A stretch of DNA of 64,000 bases from Lumbricus rubellus (Eukaryota; Annelida; Clitellata; Crassiclitellata; Lumbricidae): assembly GCA_945859605.1 (NCBI GenBank), contig OX243817.1, positions 18,025,884 to 18,089,883 of the forward strand, written 5' to 3'. Below the pieces are notes generated by a model. That model made no database searches. It was not told the origin of the DNA and saw only the letters and a list, made by a program, of their open reading frames with translations. Every line of letters begins with the position of its first letter. Position 1 is the first letter of the stretch. Made by a program: the position numbers and the translations under genes. Positions 56,094 to 64,000 of this stretch are shown in pieces.

Positions 56094-56158
56094 TTAACAC
56101 GTTGGCCGCGTCCCCCATTGAGTCATTTAACACAGCAAATCAACAGCCAACGTGTTAA
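56094..56158. mobile_element. TTAA micro-MITE, family B
   Basis: 65 bp with perfect 13-bp ends TTAACACGTTGGC / GCCAACGTGTTAA. The interior is unrelated to family A. Confidence 0.85.
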
Positions 56159-56837
56159 GACGAACAAGAGACTTGGTCACAGCAAAATATAAAGACACGC
56201 AAAAATATTTTAAAAGAACACTTATAAAATATAAATGTGGCAAAAAGTTTTTTCACTGGCATAAACTATTTCCAACCCAGTTTTTTCCCCCAAAGTAAAA
56301 AGAGAACCGGTTGGCAATTTTAAGTAGCCAGCCCTGATTCTACCCAAATGTTAAATATTAGACCAAGCATGTGTCTGCACTGTAGAATTATCTATTTCAT
56401 ATACTTCAAGGTTAAGAAGTTCGTGTAAGGTGCAATGAGGAAAGGCCTAAATACTTCTGCTGAAGAAACAATATTTCTGGACAAAAAGATATTGATGGAA
56501 TGCAAGTTTCACATGTAATGAGTCCAAGAATATCTCCACTGGGCCAAAACAAGCATTTTCAGCCCAAATGGCCTAAATACGAACCTCATATCATAGATCC
56601 TGCACTGGGACCAAATGTTATAAACCTACAACTGACGTGATTCTCTGAAAATGTCACAGCTACCAACACAAGTCTGTCAAGTCTGTCAACAAAGGTAATT
56701 CAATAAAGCAAAGACACTGCTCAAATTTCAAAGAAATGAAGCTTCTTGCTTACCACAGCAAAGATGCTTCATTGCTTGTACATCTGTTTCATGCAGAATT
56801 TGGCCTCTTAGTCAAATATTCAGTATTACACTGGTTC

Positions 56838-57100
56838 ATTCATTCATTCAGACATTCATATAGCGCTCCTTCTAGTAACAAAAACTACTCAGAGTCACTC
56901 CCGACTCCAGCACGCCCCAAAAGAACAGTTTTAAGTTTAGTAAGGAACGATCCTGGTAGAGTCCCAGGGTGTAGGCGTAGCTCAAAAGGCTGGCCATTCC
57001 TGACCAGTGGACCAACCCCAGAAAAGGCTCGATTCTTCATAACAGAACAAGCAAAAGGAACCAAGAGGACTCCCTTATCAGCAGAGCATAGCTGACAACG
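56838..57100 (-). mobile_element. LINE 3' fragment, minus strand
   Basis: The minus strand reads RAFSGVGPLVRNGQPFELR, then KLKTVLLGRAGVGS, and the AGCGC tail plus (TGAA)n on the left. Same LINE family C-terminus as 5295-5585, with substitutions that destroy the usual WNxLP. Confidence 0.65.
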
Positions 57101-57475
57101 TCCTTGGATACCCAATGTAAGGCTGCATAGTATGGTGTAGTATCAGTTTTAAAAACTGTGTACCATATCGGACAGTATTAAACTCATATTTCCAAACGCA
57201 TAAAACTTAAATTGTCAACCTGCTAAGGGCACACATGACCATATCAAACCGCAGAGTTCATGTGATCAACTTACTAGTGTCTGGCTTAAGAGTTTAGTAA
57301 AAACTGGGTTTGCTCACACTAAAGATATTGATGCACTCTGGTCGATGATCAGATTATTCTCCAAAGTGTTCAATCAGATTACTGATAAGAAGATGTTTAC
57401 TTCCAAACAAATCTCAACAAGTAACATTCACTTAACAGACCATTATATAAGTCTTCGACAAAACGTATGGTATTG

Positions 57476-58029
57476 GGTAAAAACCCATTTTAACGTCCCA
57501 AATTATTTTCTAGAGTTTTTCTAGCGGTTTCATTTTCAGCGGTTATTATTTCTTAGCGTACGCATTTCCGCTTTCATGCGCTTGAAATATAAGCTGGATG
57601 AAGGTTCTCTGTAGGTGAAATGGAAGCTGGATGATAGGAAACCGGTGTGGGTTTTACGACCCCCAAGAAGTAACGTTGCAGCGTTCCTATGTTGAATAAA
57701 TCCAACTTCTAGTTTACCAAGACTCCTTTTCATTCATCCAGCTTCTGTTTATGCAACAATTTGTTCCATAAATCCCACTTCTATTTCGTAAGTGAATATT
57801 TTTCATCTTTTTCATTGATACTTATTGTTTATCATTCCAGCTTCAATTTCAGCATAATGACTGCACTAACCCTAACCGACCCTCACGGCGCCTAAACTGA
57901 GCCCTAACCGACCCTCACGTGAGAAATCCCGCTTCTATTTCGTCGGAAAATATTGTTGTGGATGTCATTCTGATGCGAAGATTTAATTTCACAAGAAAAT
58001 AATTTGGGACTTTAAAATGGGTTTTTACC
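57476..58029. mobile_element. GG...CC inverted-repeat element with 8-bp target duplication
   Basis: Inverted termini of about 37 bp (GGTAAAAACCCATTTTAA at the left, TTAAAATGGGTTTTTACC at the right). TGGTATTG on both sides (57468-57475, 58030-58037). The interior CTAACCGACCCTCACG is shared, in reverse, with the element at 13911-14375. Confidence 0.88.
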
Positions 58030-58503
58030 TGGTATTGCATTATAAACATTAATACGACAGTCTAAAATTAAAATTAACTGTGATTCACCGACTCAGTCAA
58101 TTCTCACCTAACAGTCCGGTCTGTAATCACATACTCTAATATTTAAATCCTGTCAAATGGTAAATTCAGTGGCTGTATGGAAAAGAAATGAGACTTGGCA
58201 GATGATGTTTTAAAGTACACATACACGAACTAGTAGACAAATACAGAGATTCACACGAAGGAATCTAAGGCATAATATACAAAGCGCATGCGCAGGGAAC
58301 CTACTTCCGACAATGCGTCTGATTTCCCCATTTCGTTAGCCACTACGCAAACCAGCTTTTAACACGTTTAATATAGGTATAGGCTTATTCCAGCACAACA
58401 TTAATACACATAAGAAAAGGTAATGTATGAATATAAATATAAATAAAGGGAAACGTGAAAATACATAAGTTACTTAGCCATTTCAAACCCTTAATCAATT
58501 ACC

Positions 58504-59083
58504 TTTCACTTGTCTAAAATGTCCGTCACTGCAGCTTCCGATGTTCAATATATACGACTCGATGTTCTGTTGCTAATTTTAGACTCACAGCAAAGAATTC
58601 TGGGAATTTTGGGACAAGTGTCAATTTAAACATTTATTTTTTGAGTAGGCCTAGAGATTTTTATAGGCCCTAAAAATCCGTCCACAGTATAAATAAAAAG
58701 CAGTGGGCCGACTTCCAATAAATATAACGCTGTTAAGCTATATGTGATTTTATATTGCTTGTAGGCTATACTAAAATATTATTCACGACAAGATTCCTAG
58801 GCTAATCATTATGATAATTCCAATGTAGGCCAATTATTGAGTAGGCTATTATAGGCATAGGCCCTGCGTACGTAATTTTTTTAATGTCAATTATGGTTAT
58901 CATGGAAACTGTTGCCGTGGAGATTCGTTGTTCGTCACTGTTTGTAATGACTGTTGCTATGGCATATCGTACGTATGACGTAGGCCTTTCTTTCCTTTTC
59001 TTCGCTCGTCAGATTGTTGATCGGTTCGATAGAAGGATATCGTTTTATTAATTATTGATGATCGATCATCGATCTTTCTATAG
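58504..59083. promoter_or_regulatory. Probable divergent promoter region of Rap1 and the BTB-BACK gene
   Basis: Lies between the candidate Rap1 leader exon (about 58503-58600, minus) and the candidate first exon of the BTB gene (59084, plus). No canonical core element is decisive. Inferred from gene orientation. Confidence 0.3.
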
Positions 59084-59140
59084 ATGTCTCCGTTCTTTTG
59101 CGGTACGGGCTTGAGAGGTCTCGACAAAGACAACCACAAG
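59084..59140 (+). CDS. Candidate first coding exon of the BTB-BACK gene
   Basis: ATG at 59084 opens 19 codons (MSPFFCGTGLRGLDKDNHK) ending exactly at AAG|GTAGGC. Phase 0 matches the acceptor TTATTACAG at 60114-60122, giving a 616-aa protein. A random match in phase is one in three, so this is a hypothesis only. Confidence 0.35.
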
Positions 59141-59529
59141 GTAGGCCTAAATGACGCTTTACCTCGTTTACGCGTGTATATACGCCTACGTACGCTTCAT
59201 GTAGGCTAGCCTATAGCCTAATAAGAAGATCTATAGCCTAAACGCCCTATAGGCCTATATGCATGTATCTTAACACTTAAATTAGCTTATTTATTTTAAA
59301 TTGCTACAACTTTTTACAATATAGGGCCTATAATTATTAATTGTTAAAATATATGCCATATAGACCTTTAGTCACACTAATAGGCCTATAGTACAATGCA
59401 AAGCAAGAAGACATAATAATTATAGGATGAAGACAGCTGAACATTGCCGAAACTTGTTAATCGGTTCGAACGAATCGTCTTATTGATCACTCTCAACCGT
59501 AGATGTCGCCCCCACTTCAAATTCCGTTT

Positions 59530-59600
59530 TTAACCCTTTAATGCCGGAGGGTATAGGATTTCCCATACCATTTACTACCATCTCGGCATTAAAGAGTTAA
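59530..59600. mobile_element. TTAA micro-MITE, family A (best preserved)
   Basis: 71 bp, TTAA at both ends, CCCTTTAATGCCG at the left and CGGCATTAAAGAG at the right (one mismatch). The inner GGGTATAGGATTTCCCATACC region could pair again. It lies in the putative intron 59141-60122. Confidence 0.9.
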
Positions 59601-60101
59601 TAGGCCTACTAAAGATTACCTGTAGGCCTATGCTTGAATATCGAGATCTCCAAATATACTATAGGCTATACTTTACAGGGCTTGGACATACGAAGAGCGG
59701 TGGATAAGACCAGAGATAGAGCAACTTGGAGACGTCTTGTAAAGGCCTCATCGTCAGCATGCGCTTGACGGAATAGAAATTGGACTTTACAAGTTGCAAA
59801 CAAAGTTATTCGTCAATCTGTCTTCATTGATGTAATTAATTGAATGATTTTCATATGCAAACAAGATGTGAAATTTCCGGAACCCCAGTTATCGTCCACA
59901 AAATAATAGGAACCATGGTGATAGGAACACAACTTAGAGTCTTAAGCCTAATTCGTTGACTTTCAATACTGCGTAGAAACGGTCCTTCCCCCCCCCCCCA
60001 AGCTAGGTAACCGCAAATCTTAAGAAATTGAAGTCCTCTGTTCCCAAGGTAAGACCTCCCAAAATAAAGTCTTTTGATCTCCTGCAAGTAAGGCCGTACA
60101 A

Positions 60102-61916
60102 ATGTACGTCATTTTATTACAGAGACGGAGAACGGAATACCAACTCGAATCACGCGAACAGTCAGAGATGATGTCATCATCAAGGAGGACGTCATCGACG
60201 AAGATGACGTTCAACGAAGCGCTGGAGCCGCGCGAAGTCCTACGCAACCTCAACCAACAGAGAAGCAGTGACGTAGCTTCCTGTGACGTCATCCTACGCA
60301 ACTCGTCGTCCGAGACTCATGCGCACCGCTGCATCTTGAATGGTTCCTTCGACACCTTCAGGCGCCTGTTACCGAGTACTAAGACACTAGAGTTGCCAGA
60401 TACAGGGCATGACGTCATCGAAAGTGTCGTTACGTTCATTTACACCGGATGCATAGAAATAAGCGACGAAACGGTGGGGGATATCCTGCTAATGACCGAC
60501 TGTTTAGGAATTCCGAAGCTTCTGGAACTCTGCCAGAAATTCATGAGGGAGAACCTGAACGACACGAACTGTCTCAAGTTCAAGGTCCTTGCTGACTCCT
60601 ATCGGTTCGGAACGCTTTCCAAGAGCATCCAGAACTATATTCTGCCGCGGATGTCAGCGATTGCGCGACGCAGTGATACGGTCGGTCTTCCCGTGGAAAT
60701 GCTGCGAACGCTGCTGAGTGATAGAGAAACAAATTACGCCCGAGAGGCTGATGTTCTTAAACTCGTCCAGGACTTCATTGCCAGTCTAGCGGAAGAAGAT
60801 GAGGTGGAGAGGGAGAAGGCCCGCGACCTACTTACATGTGTGGAATTCGATTTTATACCGAAAGAGGTGATGGAGCGTGTTTGTAACGCCGACACGCGCG
60901 ACTGGCTGCGTAGACCACGGTTGATCCTGCGAATGGTGCGGAGTTTTGACGGAGTAGATGAGGGGCAGCAAGGGCCTGACGTCACCGAGGGCATCCTCTG
61001 CCGAGGTCAATCGTCGATGGCGGAAGACGATCAGCAAGTGATGCTGTACCTGGTCAAGGCCGATGCCTGGAGGGTACTGAAGCAACCACGAGACCAAACG
61101 GGATCGGGCCTGTGGTCGGGACTCGAGGCCATGGTCACTCATGACGGATTCCTCTACACGTTGAGCTCACGGATGGATGAAGAGCCGAAGTGCTTCAACC
61201 GGATGAACCTCCAGACGGGCACCTCCTTCATCCTACCATCGCCACTTCTCGTCACCGGAGAGACCACGCTCGTCTCGGCTGGACCCGATTGTCTCCTGGC
61301 CATCGACCGCGTGGGTAGGGTCGAGCGCTACGTGGCCGCCGAGCAGCGATGGACGGACTACTGTTGCACGGGGTTCCCTGGACCGTCAGACCACAGCCTG
61401 CGCCTCCAGCCAGTGTTGAAGGGTGGACAACTGTGCGTCCTTCGATCCTTATCTGCCGGATACTCCTACTACTTCTCGCAATCCACTCTGTTCGTATACC
61501 GACTGGACCCCGTTCCGAACGACACCGACAGCGGTGGCCACTCCTGGACCGAGCTGTCGCAGTCGGATATCGGCGATCTCTGCGACTCTAACCAGTCGGA
61601 GCTGATCTCGCTCGAGGACGACCTCGGCCACACCCGAATCCAGCTTGACATGACGAAGGCCACATGGACGACGTTTCCCAGGTGGGTGACCCGTCCGGGA
61701 TTCATTCGAGACATCGAAGGATCAACCCAGAGTTCCTCCTCCTCTAGGGTCTACTTCGTCGCGTCATCGCCCGTCAGAGACAACGTCTTCGTTATGTTCG
61801 ACAGCTTAATGCGTCGCTTCAAGATGACGGGTGAACCGCCGTACGCAGTTTCCGGTCTACTGTGTCACGTGACGCTGCCGACGGCATCTGTTGGATCGGT
61901 GTGCAGAGAAGACTAG
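60102..61916 (+). CDS. BTB-BACK domain protein (KLHL-type)
   Basis: Proteins of this build usually serve as substrate adaptors of Cullin-3 ubiquitin ligases. The longest frame is 604 aa. An ATG pair at 60168 gives a 582-aa form, and an acceptor-like CAG at 60120-60122 suggests the exon may begin at 60123. In the 604-aa numbering, BTB spans about 40-150 (CDVILRNSSSETHAHRCILN, then VVTFIYTGCIEI). BACK follows at about 155-260 (NCLKFKVLADSYRFGTLSKS). The remaining 340 residues have the length of a six-bladed propeller, but I cannot see clean Kelch double-glycine repeats, so it may be diverged. One uninterrupted GC-balanced exon. AATAAA at 62125-62130 and 62133-62138 supply poly(A) signals. Assignment to a numbered KLHL gene is not possible by eye. 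Confidence 0.9.
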   Translation: MYVILLQRRRTEYQLESREQSEMMSSSRRTSSTKMTFNEALEPREVLRNLNQQRSSDVASCDVILRNSSSETHAHRCILNGSFDTFRRLLPSTKTLELPDTGHDVIESVVTFIYTGCIEISDETVGDILLMTDCLGIPKLLELCQKFMRENLNDTNCLKFKVLADSYRFGTLSKSIQNYILPRMSAIARRSDTVGLPVEMLRTLLSDRETNYAREADVLKLVQDFIASLAEEDEVEREKARDLLTCVEFDFIPKEVMERVCNADTRDWLRRPRLILRMVRSFDGVDEGQQGPDVTEGILCRGQSSMAEDDQQVMLYLVKADAWRVLKQPRDQTGSGLWSGLEAMVTHDGFLYTLSSRMDEEPKCFNRMNLQTGTSFILPSPLLVTGETTLVSAGPDCLLAIDRVGRVERYVAAEQRWTDYCCTGFPGPSDHSLRLQPVLKGGQLCVLRSLSAGYSYYFSQSTLFVYRLDPVPNDTDSGGHSWTELSQSDIGDLCDSNQSELISLEDDLGHTRIQLDMTKATWTTFPRWVTRPGFIRDIEGSTQSSSSSRVYFVASSPVRDNVFVMFDSLMRRFKMTGEPPYAVSGLLCHVTLPTASVGSVCRED

Positions 61917-62367
61917 GCCTAGACGACGCGGCAACGCTGTCTGACGTTATGTCTAGCACTAGTCTTATAATGTGGCCCGAACTCTTGGTGGCATTTACTG
62001 TCTGGTAGTTTACCTGAGTCAAGCGCATTATTGGAAAAACATTACGACTGAATTATGAAGAGTTGTCGATCTCGTCTTTTGTTTACCGTACCGTTAATGT
62101 TAGGCCTAAATTTTTTAATTCTACAATAAAACAATAAATACACAAAACAATAATTATTGTTCATCGTGTCAGTTAGGCTACTTTTCCACGTATCTTTATA
62201 GTTAATAATAATTAACATAATGCCACTTGTGCTTTCAGGCTGCTTTCAAGTAGCTTTTTAAGCTTGTTTGAACTTGTTTAAATAATTGAAGCAGTTAATA
62301 TATCACGGCTCTACATAAACAACTGTTTTGAACTGGCGGAAGAGACTGGTGACGTAAATAAACAAAG
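61917..62367 (+). other. Intergenic spacer between BTB-BACK gene and TMEM115
   Basis: 450 bp holding the BTB gene's 3' UTR with two AATAAA signals and the TMEM115 promoter and 5' UTR. The start lies in AAGATGGCGAC. The genes are in tandem, but the separate poly(A) signals argue against a shared transcript. Confidence 0.55.
62125..62138 (+). terminator. Poly(A) signals of the BTB-BACK gene
   Basis: AATAAA at 62125-62130 and 62133-62138, about 210 nt after the stop. Confidence 0.6.
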
Positions 62368-63083
62368 ATGGCGACAGCTGCGACTTCGACGGGAAAAGGC
62401 AACATGTCGTCGTTTTTGTCGTCACAGCTCTTTTCCGTCCTCGGAAATTGTAGCGTCGTAGTGAAGGCCTTGTGTGTCTCAGTGTTCGTGGGGTATTTCG
62501 TATCATTCAGTGAGACGGCCATGCATGTGCTGGCGATCCTTCCGGGGAACCTGCTGCCTCCTAATTTCTGGGTGTGGACCTTGGCTACCCATAATCTTAT
62601 CGAGACCCATTGGTGGGTCATGATGGTCGACGTTATGGTTCTGATTTTATATGGAAAGTTACTGGAGCCTTTGTGGGGTGCACAGGAAATGGTCATCTTT
62701 TACGTGGTTGTCAATCTCGTCGTAGCCCTCCTCACAACTCTTACGTATTTATTTTTGTATTTGTTGGTGGCGAATACTGATCTCTTGTTCAACACTCATG
62801 TACACGGCTTAGCTGGGTACTTGGCTGGGTTTTCGGTGGCCGTTAAGCAGTCGATGCCGGATCACGTGATCATCAATTCATCCTTTGGAAAGCTGCGCAA
62901 CCGACATGTTCCGCTGCTGATGGTCGTAGTAGCCTTTGTGGCGAGAATAGTCGCTGCTGTGGATCCTCCATTCCCTATCATGTTCGCCTGGGGTTTCATT
63001 ATCAGCTGGGTCTATCTGCGATTCTACCAGAGGCATAGCAATGGAACAAGAGGTGATACAGTTGACAGCTTTGCATTTGCAAG
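62368..63083 (+). CDS. TMEM115: TMEM115, first coding exon (3' part beyond window)
   Basis: Golgi multi-pass, rhomboid-like pseudoprotease-fold protein linked to retrograde Golgi-ER traffic. 238 codons plus two bases, ending at GCAAG|GTACGC. Family hallmarks: SVVVKALC, NFWVWTLATHNLIETH, EPLWGAQEM, HGLAGYLAGFSVAVKQSM and SWVYLRFYQRHSNG, then DSFAFA just before the donor. Several hydrophobic segments fit a polytopic membrane protein. The reading frame runs on past the donor to 63513 only because a retrotransposon fragment in the intron is open in the same frame. That extension is not TMEM115, and the conserved FFPE-type continuation must lie right of the window. Confidence 0.93.
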
Positions 63084-63129
63084 GTACGCATTACAAATTC
63101 ATTTAACAATAATGATATTATTGCCTCAC

Positions 63130-63720
63130 CGGCAATCTTTCTGGGACAAACCAGTTGTTGCACAAGCAATAGCTGAGCTTGATCACTTTCACACCAGTGA
63201 TTACCATCAAGCACGTCTAAAAGCAGTGTCAGCACCTCATGCAGGTGACTGGCTGTTTGCCTTACCAATAAGCACTTGCGGTCACAGGTTGGACGACGAG
63301 GCAGTTCGAATAGCTGTGGGCCTCCGTCTTGCCACGGTCATCTGCCACCCACATAACTGCCCGTGCGGCACTCTCGTGACCGCTGATGGCTCACACGGCC
63401 TGTCATGCCGTCTTGGCCCTGGCCGACAGGCCCGACATGCGGTCCTAAATGATCTTATCTGCAGGGGTCTCGTTCAGGCGGGCATCCCAGCAGTTAACCC
63501 GTTTACTGTGTAATAAAAATTTTAATAGTAAAAATTTGACGAGTTAACTCGGGGATCACGGTAAAGGGGTTAAGGAACCACCTGGTTTGTCAAGGTCGGA
63601 TGGGAAGAAACCAGATGGCCTAACACTGATTCCGTGGCTCTCAGGTCGTTGCTTGACCTGGGACGTCACAGTCGCAGACACTGTGGCTCCATCTTACTTA
63701 GCCACAGTTAGTATATAAAC
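63130..63720 (+). mobile_element. Non-LTR retrotransposon C-terminal endonuclease fragment, split by a micro-MITE
   Basis: Reads SAPHAGDWLFALPISTCGHR, then a Cys/His cluster (CHPHNCPCG ... HGLSC), RQARHAVLNDL and, after the MITE at 63494-63573, a PDG ... DVTV pair fitting a PD-(D/E)xK restriction-like endonuclease. The family resembles R2/NeSL-type C-termini. Truncated, in the TMEM115 intron. Confidence 0.7.
63494..63573. mobile_element. TTAA micro-MITE, family C, inside retrotransposon ORF
   Basis: 80 bp with ends TTAACCCGTTTACTGTG and CACGGTAAAGGGGTTAA (15 of 17 bases match when inverted). The insertion halts the retrotransposon frame. Without the element and one TTAA the frame passes through in phase. 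Confidence 0.85.
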
Positions 63721-64000
63721 TCCTTGGCCTACGTAATTTATCTTTCCCAGGCTTGTTCATACTAAGCTTTGATTACGTGAAAAGAAACGTGCATTTGATT
63801 ACAATATGGCGTTGTATAATTTATCGATAGCATATTTTAACATGGTGAAATTTTAAAATGTCTATATCTCTGGATCTAAAGTGAATAAAGATCTGAACAT
63901 AGCGTACTTTAACGACTCTGGTGAACGTCTATTTATGTACAATGTTTAAGGTCAGTAGCTGCAAAACTATGAGCGTGCATTCTGTACCAAGTCACATACA
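63721..64000. other. TMEM115 intron remainder
   Basis: AT-rich sequence to the window edge. No exon, RNA gene or repeat recognised. Confidence 0.4.

Larger units (their letters stand above)
53837..58503 (-). other. Putative Rap1 5' intron
   Basis: Inferred from the acceptor at 53837 and a donor GAAAG|GTAATTG ending a candidate leader exon at 58503. Contents: AT repeat, two micro-MITEs (55336, 56094), a tRNA-like piece (55495), a LINE fragment (56838) and a GG...CC MITE (57476). No other gene recognised. Confidence 0.45.

Noticed and set aside
61917..62367. Operon of the BTB-BACK gene and TMEM115
   Set aside because: 450-bp gap with its own poly(A) signals, and no spliced-leader acceptor evident before the TMEM115 start.
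63084..63513. C-terminal extension of TMEM115
   Set aside because: A donor lies at 63084 after the conserved FAFA motif, and the extension has retrotransposon endonuclease features.

Overview
The window is animal nuclear DNA. Protein-coding genes are split by GT-AG introns, intergenic and intronic DNA is AT-rich, and micro- and minisatellites, tRNA-derived SINEs, LINE 3' fragments and short inverted-repeat DNA transposons are abundant. The gene set (a Dbl-family RhoGEF, a CYP7/8-like P450, Rap1, a BTB-BACK protein, TMEM115) is metazoan. Non-coding DNA is rich in the palindrome TAGGCCTA. I read this as a marine invertebrate, possibly a non-vertebrate deuterostome, but the species cannot be fixed from the sequence alone. 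All exon joins below were made by hand from splice signals, reading phase and family recall; no search was run.

Layout. (1) 236-9578, plus strand: the last eight coding exons of a DH-PH RhoGEF whose 5' part lies left of the window. Its introns carry a large octamer minisatellite, a 670-bp GAT/GAC array, a SINE and LINE fragments. (2) 9579-19382: no gene recognised. This stretch holds microsatellites and a run of transposons: a hAT-type MITE, a GG...CC element, a mariner fold-back and a GGGTAGGG-ended MITE. (3) About 19383-40146, plus strand: a complete CYP7/CYP8-like P450 of 482 aa in four coding exons, probably with a non-coding first exon behind a TATA box. Its heme-binding loop is three residues shorter than in the family. 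(4) 46614-53836, minus strand, with a likely leader exon near 58.5 kb: a complete six-coding-exon Rap1 GTPase. (5) 60102-61916, plus: a BTB-BACK (KLHL-type) protein in one long exon, divergent from Rap1. (6) 62368-63083, plus: the first coding exon of TMEM115, cut by the window's right edge.

The genes are unrelated housekeeping or signalling genes and do not form a pathway or operon. Rap1 and the RhoGEF are both small-GTPase signalling components, but nothing in the sequence links them functionally.

The most unusual content is mobile. Six TTAA-bounded inverted-repeat elements of only 62-80 bp, from three sequence families, all lie between 43.1 and 63.6 kb. One of them splits a retrotransposon endonuclease reading frame so cleanly that dropping the element plus one TTAA restores phase. 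Other notable items are the shortened P450 heme loop, an octamer array that runs into a splice acceptor, a 60-bp perfect palindrome in a LINE tail, a hAT element holding a 534-bp fold-back, and a fold-back mariner carrying a SINE.
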